The notes beneath the pieces were generated by a model, which saw only the letters and a program-made list of their open reading frames with translations, did no database searches and had not been told where the DNA came from. A stretch of 64,000 nt of DNA from Candidatus Nanopelagicales bacterium (GTDB lineage Bacteria; Actinomycetota; Actinomycetes; S36-B12). Shown here piece by piece: positions 54,477 through 63,351 of the stretch. Position 1 is the first letter of the stretch; every line of letters starts with the position of its first letter. The DNA lies in contig JAGYJP010000003.1 in NCBI GenBank assembly GCA_018402075.1, positions 202,706-266,705 on the forward strand, read 5' to 3'. A program made the translations under genes and the position numbers.

Positions 54477-55922
54477 CTAACGTCCCAACACCGCTTCCAT
54501 TACGGCTTTGGCAATTGGGGCGGCAAGACCGTTCCCGCTGACTTCCTCCGCACCGGATTCCTCAATGACAACAGCCACGGCAACTTTAGGTGCTGCAGCT
54601 GGCGCGAAACTGATGAACCACGCGACAGAAGGGGAATCGTTACCCGTTTGCGCTGTTCCGGTTTTCCCGGCAACACGGATTCCAGGAATGCGGGCGTTGG
54701 TTCCGGTGCCATTGTCCACCACGTTCACCATCATGTCGGTGAGAGACAGAGAGTTACTCGGTTTCATTGCATCGGCAAATTGCGAGGGCTCCGTGGTTTG
54801 CAGAATGGATAAATCAGGCCCGCGAATCTCTTGCACCAGATATGGGTTCATGGTGCGTCCACTATTACCAATTGCTGCGGTGACCATGGCCATTTGCAGG
54901 GCGGTGGCGCGAACATCGAATTGACCAATCGCTGACAAGGCAGTCTGCGGTGCATCCGGATTTTCAGGGAACAGAGATGTTGCCGCGCGCAACGGAATAT
55001 CAAATCCCGTATCGAAACCAAATGCTTCTGATTGTTCCCGGATTGCCGCCGCACCGAGTTCATTACCCAACCACGCAAAAGCGGTGTTACAGGAAATTGC
55101 GAGTGCTTGCTCAAGAGTGACCTTGCCATTTGGTCCACACTCGCGGCCATTCCAGTTGCGCAACTTTTTGGTGGAGTTGGGAAGTTGATAAGTACGTGGT
55201 CCAGGCAGAATCGAATCAGCGGTGAATCGACCGGATGCCAGAGCCGCTGCCGCGGTCACCACTTTGAAAGTGGAGCCGGGTGGATTCAGGGCCACAATTG
55301 GACGGTTGAGTAATGGTTTATTGGGATCGGCTTCAAGCTCGGCGTAATACTCGCGAATATCCGAGGGGTTGTGGCTGGACAGCCGGTTCGGGTCAAAGGA
55401 CGGCATTTGAACCGATGCCAGGATCCGGCCGGTGGCCGGCTCAATTGCCACCACAGCTCCACGCTTACCGCGCAACCCCTTGAACGCTGCCCGCTGCGCT
55501 GCAGCGTCGATGGTGGTGGTGACGGCACCACCGACCGGTTGGCGTCCCGACACCAATTGTTGAATACGGTCCACCGAGAAAATATCAGCTTTTCCATTCA
55601 GGATTCTGTTTTCCGTGCGCTCAAGTCCGGTGGCGCCATACACAAGGGAATAGAAACCGGTAACCGGGGCGTACAACGGCCCATTGTTGTATTCACGGAG
55701 ATAAGTCAACGTGTTGCCAGTTTCCACCGACCGAGCAACCGGGTCAGAGGCAACAAGAATGGGACCACGCTCCCGGTCATATTCAGCCAGCAGGATTCGC
55801 TGATTACCTGGCCGATCACGGTAGTCACGCGCATTTATCACTTGGATCAAAGTGACGTTGACCAATAACGCCATCAGCAAAATACCGAACACAAAACTCA
55901 GTCGACGAATTTGCCTAGACAC
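54477..55922 (-). CDS. pbpA: Penicillin-binding protein PbpA (class B transpeptidase)
   Basis: A 481-residue transpeptidase partnering RodA in peptidoglycan crosslinking. N-terminal anchor (about 7-28), a linker and dimerisation domain, then SxxK (PGSTFK), SxN (SCNTAF) and KTGTA. I start at GTG 55922, which overlaps the rodA stop by 8 bases; the frame is open to 56048 inside rodA. Confidence 0.95.
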   Translation of the reverse strand: MSRQIRRLSFVFGILLMALLVNVTLIQVINARDYRDRPGNQRILLAEYDRERGPILVASDPVARSVETGNTLTYLREYNNGPLYAPVTGFYSLVYGATGLERTENRILNGKADIFSVDRIQQLVSGRQPVGGAVTTTIDAAAQRAAFKGLRGKRGAVVAIEPATGRILASVQMPSFDPNRLSSHNPSDIREYYAELEADPNKPLLNRPIVALNPPGSTFKVVTAAAALASGRFTADSILPGPRTYQLPNSTKKLRNWNGRECGPNGKVTLEQALAISCNTAFAWLGNELGAAAIREQSEAFGFDTGFDIPLRAATSLFPENPDAPQTALSAIGQFDVRATALQMAMVTAAIGNSGRTMNPYLVQEIRGPDLSILQTTEPSQFADAMKPSNSLSLTDMMVNVVDNGTGTNARIPGIRVAGKTGTAQTGNDSPSVAWFISFAPAAAPKVAVAVVIEESGAEEVSGNGLAAPIAKAVMEAVLGR

Positions 55923-57282
55923 GTGGCACCACCTGGGTGAGGGCATCGTCTGGGGAGACTTGAGATGTATCGGGGCGGCGCGCTCGATCCGAGATTCGGA
56001 GCAACAAAGCAATGATGATCCAGTTCGCAATAAGAGACGAACCACCATAGGAGAGGAACGGTGTGGTCAACCCGGTAAGAGGAATTAACCCGGTGACACC
56101 TCCAATAATCACAAAAACTTGCAATGCCAAGGTAATGGATAAGCCTGCTGCAAGGAGTTGACCGAATGCATCGCGACACACAATCGCAATTCGGAATCCT
56201 CGCTCAATAAGGAGTGCGTACAGCATCAGGATCGCGAATACACCGGTAATGCCAAGTTCTTCGCCGAGAGCTGACACGACAAAGTCGGTGCTCGCGAATG
56301 GCACCAGGTTGGGAAACCCTTGGCCAAGACCAGCGCCCAGAATTCCACCATTGGCTAATCCATATATTGATTGCACAATCTGGTAACCGGTGGTGTCGGA
56401 GTACGCCCACGGGTCCAGCCACACGGTGACACGCGCCTGCACGTGACCGAATGTGGAATACGCGAAGTATGCGCCACCGACAAATAACACAAAGCCGATG
56501 ATCAACCAGGATCGTCTTTGCGTCGCGATATACAACATGGAGACGAATAAGCCGAAGAACAACAAAGATGTTCCGAGGTCGCGCTGGAAAATCAGCACGC
56601 CAAGGGAAATGAACCATGCAATAACAATCGGTCCAAGATCCTTGGGACGGGGGAATCCAATACCAAGGATTTTTGTGCGCACGAGTGCAAGAGAGTCCCT
56701 GGTTTTCACCAGATATCCAGCAAAGAAAATCGTGATCAGGATTTTTGCGATCTCAGCGGGTTGAAAGGAGAAACCGCCAACGCGAATCCATAGGGTGGCG
56801 CCGTTAACGGTGGTACCGATCACCGGCGCCAGCGGCAACACCATGAGGATCAAACCAATGAGACCAAATGTGTAGGTGTAGCGCTGCAATCGTCGATGAT
56901 CACGTAACAGGATCAGTACCGCGCAGAACAGAATTCCGGCTACAGCGAACCAGGTCAACTGCGAATACACGTCCGGTGTCGGTGCGGGTGCGCTATTAAG
57001 TTGGGCCCGCCGTGCATCGGCGACATCAAGCCGGTAGATCATGATCAGACCGAGAATTGTCAGTAGTGTGCCCACGGGCAAAAGAATGGGATCTGCATAA
57101 GTTGCCCGAAGGCGCACCACAATGTGCATGGTGACAGCAATGACCAAGACAGCGATCGCGGTGATCCACAACCGAGGTGGTGTGCCTTCACCGGTAGCCC
57201 AACCCACCTGCAAAATGCCCAGCACGCCAATGAGCCACGCGAAAATAATCAGTACGAGTTCTACATTTCTTCGGGTTCGCAC
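55915..57282 (-). CDS. rodA: RodA/FtsW-family lipid II polymerase
   Basis: A 455-residue SEDS glycosyltransferase with about 10-12 helices. FQRDLGTSLLFFGLF contains the conserved Asp of the family; LPLTGLTTPFLSYGGSS is the SEDS signature. Start at GTG 57282, overlapping the pstP stop as TAGTG with GGGGAG upstream; a TTG at 57330 gives a longer form. It works with PbpA next door. Confidence 0.95.
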   Translation of the reverse strand: MRTRRNVELVLIIFAWLIGVLGILQVGWATGEGTPPRLWITAIAVLVIAVTMHIVVRLRATYADPILLPVGTLLTILGLIMIYRLDVADARRAQLNSAPAPTPDVYSQLTWFAVAGILFCAVLILLRDHRRLQRYTYTFGLIGLILMVLPLAPVIGTTVNGATLWIRVGGFSFQPAEIAKILITIFFAGYLVKTRDSLALVRTKILGIGFPRPKDLGPIVIAWFISLGVLIFQRDLGTSLLFFGLFVSMLYIATQRRSWLIIGFVLFVGGAYFAYSTFGHVQARVTVWLDPWAYSDTTGYQIVQSIYGLANGGILGAGLGQGFPNLVPFASTDFVVSALGEELGITGVFAILMLYALLIERGFRIAIVCRDAFGQLLAAGLSITLALQVFVIIGGVTGLIPLTGLTTPFLSYGGSSLIANWIIIALLLRISDRARRPDTSQVSPDDALTQVVPRV

Positions 57283-58658
57283 TATTGCAAGCTCCCCGGA
57301 CACCCCTGTGGGGGAATAAGTGCTTGGCAATCCTGTGCTCGAGACTGCAGCTCGGCAACGATTCGCTGCGCATCAGGGTAATCGGCTGCTGGAATTCCCT
57401 TGCTCACCAGTTCCTGATCAAAGAGTGGAAGGGCTCCTACCATGAGGCCCGTATCAGTATCAAGTGAGCCCAATTCGAAACCGGCAAAGCTTCCCTGCAC
57501 ACCGTTATAGATCGCAACGGTCCCCGTACCGGCACTGCCATTGACGGAGACGTACCACTGCGAGGTTAACCACTGCTGGAAACCAAAGAGTGAACCGAAT
57601 GTGATTGCTGCAATTACCAGAACCGAGGCAACAATCCCCACCACTCTTTTTGTGCGGGCCCGTGAGTCAATTCGCATTTGTTCAGCGAGTTCTCGGTCAT
57701 AGCGTGCTTGCTCGGCAGCGGGGACAATCAACTCTGAGTCAATCAACACCTGCGGTGCGGTTTCTGGACCACCCTCGATCGGGGCGGGCGTATCGGGTCG
57801 GTCAGGATCGGGTTGGGCATCGTCAGGGAATCGAGTATTTGGCAGTTGCAATCGAACCCGAGGCTCACCAGCAGCACCCACCACAACCGGTGGAGTCAGC
57901 GGTAATTCCTCACCGGCGGGACGGTCCACGACATCGGCGACGACAACCGTCACATTGTCGGGTGCGCCACGCTCCAGCGCCAGGTCAACAAGGCGGGTGA
58001 CAACTCCGGTTGGTTCACCACCATTAAGGACAAAGGCGATCTCGTCGTCGCTAACAACGCCGGAAAGGCCATCGGAACACAGTAAGTACCGATCGCCCGC
58101 ACGTGCCTCACGCACGGAGAGGTCCGCCTCCACCGGATTAATACCGTCAAGTGCGCGCATCAACAACGAGCGGCGCGGGTGCACCGCTGCTTCTTCTTCG
58201 GTGATTCGACCAGAGTCCACCAGTGTTTGTACATAGGTGTGATCATGGGTCAACTGCACAAGTTCGCTATCACGCAGCATGTAGGCACGTGAGTCACCCA
58301 CGTGAACAACAGCAATACGACCACCCAGCCAATACAGCCCCGTAATTGTAGTTCCCATACCGGTGAGCGCTGGGTCTTCAGCAATGATTTCACCGATTGC
58401 TTCACCGGTACGGTCAATACATTCCGCAAGAGCAGTCAAAACATCTGCATTAATCGGCGGGTGAACATCAAGATCAGCAACCGTGGCAATCGCAATGGAA
58501 GATGCAAGTTCACCTGCGGCGTGACCACCCATGCCATCGGCCACTAAAAGCAAACGCGGCCCGACATAACCGGAGTCTTCGTTTCCTTGACGCACCAAAC
58601 CAACGTCACTTTTGGCGGCGTAACGCAATCCAAGGTGCGGGGTGGTGGGAGCAGGCAT
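57282..58658 (-). CDS. pstP: Serine/threonine phosphatase PstP (PP2C)
   Basis: A 458-residue membrane phosphatase that reverses PknB signalling. The PP2C domain (about 8-240) has RQGNEDS, LLVADGMGGHAAGE and PDNVTVVVADV metal residues. A Pro-rich linker, one helix (about 345-366) and an outside domain with a Cys pair follow. ATG start. Confidence 0.95.
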   Translation of the reverse strand: MPAPTTPHLGLRYAAKSDVGLVRQGNEDSGYVGPRLLLVADGMGGHAAGELASSIAIATVADLDVHPPINADVLTALAECIDRTGEAIGEIIAEDPALTGMGTTITGLYWLGGRIAVVHVGDSRAYMLRDSELVQLTHDHTYVQTLVDSGRITEEEAAVHPRRSLLMRALDGINPVEADLSVREARAGDRYLLCSDGLSGVVSDDEIAFVLNGGEPTGVVTRLVDLALERGAPDNVTVVVADVVDRPAGEELPLTPPVVVGAAGEPRVRLQLPNTRFPDDAQPDPDRPDTPAPIEGGPETAPQVLIDSELIVPAAEQARYDRELAEQMRIDSRARTKRVVGIVASVLVIAAITFGSLFGFQQWLTSQWYVSVNGSAGTGTVAIYNGVQGSFAGFELGSLDTDTGLMVGALPLFDQELVSKGIPAADYPDAQRIVAELQSRAQDCQALIPPQGCPGSLQ

Positions 58659-58674
58659 AACTATCTAATCCCGA

Positions 58675-59166
58675 CTACTTCTGAATCTGCATGGTGCTGC
58701 GACCAATGCGCAATGGCGCACTAACAGGCAACACGGTTGGGGTGGTAATGCGAACACGATCAATCCATGTGCCATTGGTGGAACCGAGATCCTCAACAAC
58801 CCAAGAACCCTCGGATTCATAAACACGTGCATGGCGACTAGACGCGTAGTCATCGTCAATCACGATTGTCGAATCAGGTGCTCGACCAATGGTGACCTGC
58901 TGACCTTCCAGTGGGACAACAGTGCCAATCAGTGGTCCATCAATAACAACAAGTTTGGTTCCCCGCACCTTCTGCTTGCGTGCAACACGCGGGGGCTTGG
59001 GTGGCTTAGGTGCTCGTCTACTTTTTGCTCGAGTGCCATTCACACCACCAACACCTTCAGCAGGTTGGCGGATATCTCTGCGCAAAACCAACACGGTGGC
59101 AATAACAAATGCCCACAACAAGCCGAGGAAGGCCAGTCTCACGATTGTGAGCGCAAGCTCCGACAC
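58675..59166 (-). CDS. fhaB: FHA-domain protein FhaB (FipA)
   Basis: A 163-residue protein with one N-terminal helix (about 8-28), a basic Pro-rich linker and a FHA domain (about 75-160: IGRAPDSTIVIDD, SSRHARVY, GSTNGTWID). FHA domains bind phosphothreonine made by PknB. GTG start, 3 bases after fhaA. Confidence 0.95.
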   Translation of the reverse strand: MSELALTIVRLAFLGLLWAFVIATVLVLRRDIRQPAEGVGGVNGTRAKSRRAPKPPKPPRVARKQKVRGTKLVVIDGPLIGTVVPLEGQQVTIGRAPDSTIVIDDDYASSRHARVYESEGSWVVEDLGSTNGTWIDRVRITTPTVLPVSAPLRIGRSTMQIQK

Positions 59167-59169
59167 GAC

Positions 59170-59847
59170 TCAGCCGCTCCGAAACACCATGGAGGTTGCT
59201 CCGATTTGAACAACAGCGCCGTCGACCAAGGCAACTTCGGTAATGCGCTCTCCGTCGATGAATGTTCCGTTAGTGGAATTCAAGTCACGAAGATAAATGG
59301 TTTGTCCTAAAACAATTTCGCAGTGATTGCGTGAAGCACCAGGGTCTTCTACGCGAATATCAACATCGGTTCCGCGACCCAAACGGGTCACCGCGCGCAC
59401 CAGTGGGTACGCGGATCCGCCAACTTCCAGACGTGGCTGCCCGGTAACCGCAACACCCCCACCGGCGGCACTTACCTCTGCACGAGCCTCCGAGCGAACC
59501 CGGAAAATTCCGGTCTCAAGATCTTCGTCTTCACCCAATGTGACCAAAGCCGCCCCCAGCAGGGTGTACCGCTGCTCCGCCGAATAGTCCTTGACCAAGG
59601 TGGCCAACTCGGAGCACAGAGCGTCCTTGAACACGGCCAACCGCTTGTAATCGTGGGTAGACAACTCAATATGAAAGATATTGGGAACCACGGTGCGATC
59701 CCGGTCAATCACTGCCGCCCGGTCATCAATTTCCCGCTGCAGGGCTGCGGCAATCTCCACCGGCTGCACCTCAGCCTTGAAGGCCCGAGCAAATGCGCCA
59801 CTGACCATTCGGTCGAGTGAATCCTCGAACCGCTCCAATATGCCCAC
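59170..59847 (-). CDS. fhaA: FHA-domain protein FhaA
   Basis: A 225-residue protein. The N-terminal DUF3662 domain (about 1-120, MGILERFEDSLDRMV) is followed by a FHA domain (about 145-223: LGRGTDVDIRVEDPGASRNH, NSTNGTFID). It binds phosphorylated partners such as the MurJ pseudokinase in mycobacteria. The linker between the domains is shorter than in mycobacteria. GTG start with -10 box TAACAT (59854-59859) 6 bases before it. First gene of the operon. Confidence 0.95.
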   Translation of the reverse strand: MGILERFEDSLDRMVSGAFARAFKAEVQPVEIAAALQREIDDRAAVIDRDRTVVPNIFHIELSTHDYKRLAVFKDALCSELATLVKDYSAEQRYTLLGAALVTLGEDEDLETGIFRVRSEARAEVSAAGGGVAVTGQPRLEVGGSAYPLVRAVTRLGRGTDVDIRVEDPGASRNHCEIVLGQTIYLRDLNSTNGTFIDGERITEVALVDGAVVQIGATSMVFRSG

Positions 59848-59888
59848 ATAGAGATGTTACTTGTTCCACTCGCCTATCCCGTGCACCC

Positions 59889-59934
59889 ATGTATCGAGCC
59901 CATGCATCGATATACATGCACCTATATATAGGTG
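59889..59934. promoter_or_regulatory. Palindrome cluster upstream of fhaA
   Basis: Perfect 16-base palindrome CACCTATATATAGGTG (59919-59934). Left of it, ATGTATCGA (59889-59897) and TCGATATACAT (59907-59917) form an imperfect inverted repeat. It lies 30-75 bases before the fhaA promoter and 55 bases before tRNA-Leu, a good place for an operator of the cell-wall signalling operon. Confidence 0.55.
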
Positions 59935-59989
59935 TGTGTGCCGACATATGTCCAAGCCTGTAACCTTGCCTCGCTCCACTTGGAGCACA

Positions 59990-60073
59990 GCGCGAGTGGC
60001 GGAATAGGCAGACGCGCACGGTTCAGGTCCGTGTACTCGAAAGGGTGTGGGGGTTCAACTCCCCCCTCGCGCA
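59990..60073 (+). tRNA. tRNA-Leu (CAG)
   Basis: 84-base tRNA with long variable arm. Acceptor GCGCGAG with CTCGCGC, discriminator A. Anticodon loop TTCAGGT with CAG at 60024-60026, stem CACGG/CCGTG. T loop GTTCAACTC. tRNA-Leu beside fhaA is usual in actinobacteria. Confidence 0.97.
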
Positions 60074-60078
60074 CGGTG

Positions 60079-60103
60079 ATCCCCTCACAAAATGTGGGGG
60101 GAT
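60079..60103 (+). terminator. Terminator hairpin after tRNA-Leu
   Basis: 10-bp stem (ATCCCCTCAC with GTGGGGGGAT, one G-T pair), loop AAAAT. The stem is strong but no long T run follows. Confidence 0.65.
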
Positions 60104-60174
60104 TCGTGCTTCCTGAATGCAGATGAAGGACCCTCGCAGGCCGGTCTCAATTTCGTCTGAGTTACCGTTATTAC

Positions 60175-61617
60175 ATGAGCATTCGGTCGCGTCGTGCGTT
60201 GTCAATTGTTTCATCTTTCGCTTTGGTCTTTGGGCTAACAGCAATTGCGGGTGCTCCTGCCCGTGCATACACAATGGCCGAAATAGCACGAGGCGTTTGC
60301 GTGTTGCAGAAACTTCCCGATGCGCCAGCAGCACCGGCGCTTTCCGTGGGACCAGAGATTGGTTGGAATGCCGGACTGACCGGAGTGGTTCCCCCAGCGG
60401 CACCGTTGTATCGGTTGTGGGACATGAAGGTGGCGTGGAATGACATCAATCCAGCCCCGGGAGTTTTTAATTTCACCGAACTTGATCGGCGGATCGCACT
60501 GGTGAACAGTTGGGGAGCGCGCCCGGTTTTGGTGCTGGGTTTGACTCCGACGTGGGCATCGACAAACCCTGGGGCAGGCAATGGAATCTGGGGAGCAGGA
60601 TCCGCCGCACCCCCCACATCAATGGATCACTGGCGTGCATATGTCACAGCGGTTGTGAATCGATACGGCGGCCAAATTGCAGCTTATGAAGTGTGGAATG
60701 AAGCGAACCTCACCACATTCTGGCAAGGTACCCCGCAGCAGATGGCGGAGATGACATCTATTGCATCTCAGATCATTGGCGATTCAGCAATAGTTATGTC
60801 ACCCTCGGTCACTACACGTTTGGCCAGCGGTGCTCGCTTCATGAAGCCGTTTATTGATGCGCTCACTGTTGGACCGAGTGGAATTGATGTGTGGACGATT
60901 CACACTTACCCCAAAGGTGATGCAGGTCCCGGACCTGAAGCTGCTGCGCAAGCCCGTCGCGATGACATTGTGCGCTGGCAAAAAGCACTTGTTGAAGCTG
61001 TGGGGCCCACATCTGTGTGGCTGACAAAGCAGGTGTGGGATACGGAGGTGAACTTTGGTTTACGCGGACCAGGAGCCAGTCCAAAAACTGACTACTCTGA
61101 TGCGGATGGTGCAACACTTTTGCAGTTGGCGTATCGCGACTCGCAAGCTCTAGGCATTGATCAAACATTCTGGTACGAATTCACTGGTTATCCCTATGAC
61201 CTACTCGGCGTGCAGTTCACCCCACAAACACCACAGATTTTTAACACCTGGAACCAACTTCCTGCGTATTTGCAAGGGCAATTAGCTCAGCAGAAAGCAG
61301 GTCCGTCCTGTGAGCAGGTAGTAGCGCAGACAATTCCTGATCCGGCAATCACGATTATTGGTGAGCGGGGAAAGGGGAGCGATTACCGCAGGATCAAAGT
61401 CGATATCACCACCAAAGGAATTGAAGAAGGAACCAAACTGGTCCCGTACATCCGCTTCCCGGGTCAAACTACCTTTACCGCTGGATCAGCTCGTGTCACG
61501 ATCGATGAGAACGGTGAAGGATCCTGGCAGCGAAAGACTGGCAAGAGGGTTACCGTGTATTTGGCTACCGAAGATGGATCGGTGAAATCAAACCGAGTCA
61601 CTATTCAAAGCCGCTGA
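60175..61617 (+). CDS. Secreted glycoside hydrolase, clan A barrel
   Basis: A 480-residue exported protein. Signal peptide about 1-31 (ends APARA). A TIM barrel (about 60-375) resembles GH39/GH5-type enzymes: acid/base Glu176 in EVWNEANL, nucleophile candidate Glu291 in WDTEVNFG. The C-terminal about 90 residues look like a beta-sandwich (KVDITTKGIEEGTKLV). No sorting or anchor signal. -10 box TACCGT (60163-60168) is 6 bases before the ATG. Substrate unknown; plant or algal polysaccharide or own-glycan turnover is possible. Confidence 0.82.
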   Translation: MSIRSRRALSIVSSFALVFGLTAIAGAPARAYTMAEIARGVCVLQKLPDAPAAPALSVGPEIGWNAGLTGVVPPAAPLYRLWDMKVAWNDINPAPGVFNFTELDRRIALVNSWGARPVLVLGLTPTWASTNPGAGNGIWGAGSAAPPTSMDHWRAYVTAVVNRYGGQIAAYEVWNEANLTTFWQGTPQQMAEMTSIASQIIGDSAIVMSPSVTTRLASGARFMKPFIDALTVGPSGIDVWTIHTYPKGDAGPGPEAAAQARRDDIVRWQKALVEAVGPTSVWLTKQVWDTEVNFGLRGPGASPKTDYSDADGATLLQLAYRDSQALGIDQTFWYEFTGYPYDLLGVQFTPQTPQIFNTWNQLPAYLQGQLAQQKAGPSCEQVVAQTIPDPAITIIGERGKGSDYRRIKVDITTKGIEEGTKLVPYIRFPGQTTFTAGSARVTIDENGEGSWQRKTGKRVTVYLATEDGSVKSNRVTIQSR

Positions 61618-61792
61618 TCTTAGGTAGTTACTAAAAGTCATTTCACTATCAAGTCTTGATCGATTGCAGATATCTTGTTGACGACCCTCGTGAAAGATTG
61701 AATCGTTAGCAGGCGTACCATGAAAGAGGAAAAGGCCATTTAAAGATTTAAGAGTTGTCGCTCTGGGCCTATCATCCACATTGAGGTGTCCC
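61618..61792 (+). promoter_or_regulatory. Gap before the WxL-like gene
   Basis: A 175-base non-coding gap. TATCAT (61770-61775) may be a -10 box. GAGGTG serves as ribosome site for the ATG at 61793, while a leaderless TTG at 61781 is also possible. Nothing else seen. Confidence 0.4.
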
Positions 61793-62320
61793 ATGAGGAC
61801 CAAAGCAGTATTTACCCTTTCGATCATTTGCGCCCTTGTTGTCGCAACAGCTACACCGGCGTCCGCAGCACATGAGACTCCGATAACAGTCACTCTCACC
61901 GGAGGGTCTCTCTCCATCACTGTCCCCACTAGTTCCGTGGATCTAGGTAGTTGGGTAAACACGGTGGGGGAAGGCACCATTAGCGGTCCACTGGGTGAAG
62001 TGCGAGTGCTCGATGCGCGAAGTGCCGCTGCAGGTGCCGGCTGGGTGGCGAGTGTTATCTCCACCGCACTCACTCCACTATCGGGACCGACAATCGGAGC
62101 GGCTGCGATTGGCTACACCGTTGGTGCCATTACCAAGGTGGGCACCGCAACCTACACAGCACATGACCAGGTATCTCTGGTCGGCGTCGTGCCGGCGGTG
62201 ACCGCGACGGGCATCACTGGTGACAATTCCGCCACTTGGAATCCCACGATTAAGGTGACGATAGCCGTAGGCCTGGTGGCAAATGTTTACTCGGGAAAAA
62301 TTACACACTCCGTCGTTTAA
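61793..62320 (+). CDS. Secreted WxL-like surface protein
   Basis: A 175-residue exported protein. Signal peptide MRTKAVFTLSIICALVV with cleavage after PASA. The mature part is Ser/Thr/Gly/Ala-rich and beta-like: VTLTGGSLSITVP, GWVASVISTALTP (candidate W-x-L region) and a late ATWNPTIKVTI, NVYSGKITH. The size, export and a DUF916-like gene just downstream fit WxL-domain systems that bind the cell wall non-covalently. The family call is tentative. Confidence 0.6.
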   Translation: MRTKAVFTLSIICALVVATATPASAAHETPITVTLTGGSLSITVPTSSVDLGSWVNTVGEGTISGPLGEVRVLDARSAAAGAGWVASVISTALTPLSGPTIGAAAIGYTVGAITKVGTATYTAHDQVSLVGVVPAVTATGITGDNSATWNPTIKVTIAVGLVANVYSGKITHSVV

Positions 62321-62324
62321 TCCC

Positions 62325-63338
62325 ATGTTTCGCTCTGAATGGCTGGGATTTTTTCGTGTGATTGCGCTGGTCGCAATTGTTTTCGTTGTCGCGCCCAGTT
62401 CACCGGTTGTCGCCGAAGATGCAGATCAAAGTGTTGCCAGCATAGGTATCAGGATTGTTGATGCCCCTCCGGAACTTTCCCGGGATCCACGCGCAGGGCT
62501 TTACATCATTGATCACGTTGCTCCAGGTACAAGTTTCGAGCGACGACTCGAGGTGTCAACCACGGCCAAATCGCCAATGCCGGTTGATCTGTATGCCGCC
62601 GCCGCAACTATTGAAGATGGAACATTCGAAGGTGCGCGAGACCGAACACTGAATAACGTGTCAACTTGGATATCTGTAACACCTGCATCAATTGATATCC
62701 CGGCAGAAGGTGTCGCGACGGCAGTCGTCAGCATTAACGTCCCTTCTGATGCGGCACCTGGAGAGAAATACGCGGTTGTGTGGGTTGAGACCCGCTCAAC
62801 GACTGGCGGCGAAGGTGAGCTCGGCCTAACCAGCCGTGTCGGTATTCGGGTGTACTTGTCCGTTGGACCCGGCGGGCCACCCGTCGCAGACTTCGTGATC
62901 GAGTCACTGAATGCAGAACGCTCATCATCTGGTGCACCGGTGGTGACGGCAACCGTTCGTAACACGGGCGGGCGGGCACTGGATCTCAGCGGAACACTCA
63001 CACTTCGCAACGGACCGGGCGGGCTCAAGGCGGGCCCATTCCCAGCCCAACTTGGCGTCACATTGGGGATCGGTGAGACCGCACCGGTGAGAGTGGATTT
63101 GAACCCCAGACTTCCTTCAGGGCCGTGGGATGCAGAGCTTACCCTTGCCAGCGGTCTCAATGAGCGCACGATTTTTGATGCCATAACATTCCCCGGCTCT
63201 AGCCAATCGTCCTCGGACGAGGGTGAACGCACGATGCCGGCGTGGATCTTGCCAGTGGTGGGCGTCTTCGTTGCATTCCTTCTGGCCTGGATCGTGGGGC
63301 TTGGCTGGGTTGTGTTCCGGCGTCGCCGTAAAGCGTGA
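62325..63338 (+). CDS. DUF916-like (WxL-interacting) membrane-anchored protein
   Basis: A 337-residue protein. Signal peptide (about 5-30). An Ig-like DUF916-type domain (about 35-165: YIIDHVAPGTSFERRLEVS, then STWISVTPASIDIPAEGVA). A second beta domain (about 170-285: VTATVRNTGGRALDLSGTL). One C-terminal helix (about 303-328) and RRRRK inside. In firmicutes such proteins present WxL partners. Four bases after the WxL-like gene, so the two form an operon. Confidence 0.68.
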   Translation: MFRSEWLGFFRVIALVAIVFVVAPSSPVVAEDADQSVASIGIRIVDAPPELSRDPRAGLYIIDHVAPGTSFERRLEVSTTAKSPMPVDLYAAAATIEDGTFEGARDRTLNNVSTWISVTPASIDIPAEGVATAVVSINVPSDAAPGEKYAVVWVETRSTTGGEGELGLTSRVGIRVYLSVGPGGPPVADFVIESLNAERSSSGAPVVTATVRNTGGRALDLSGTLTLRNGPGGLKAGPFPAQLGVTLGIGETAPVRVDLNPRLPSGPWDAELTLASGLNERTIFDAITFPGSSQSSSDEGERTMPAWILPVVGVFVAFLLAWIVGLGWVVFRRRRKA

Positions 63339-63351
63339 CTCGCTCCTACAC

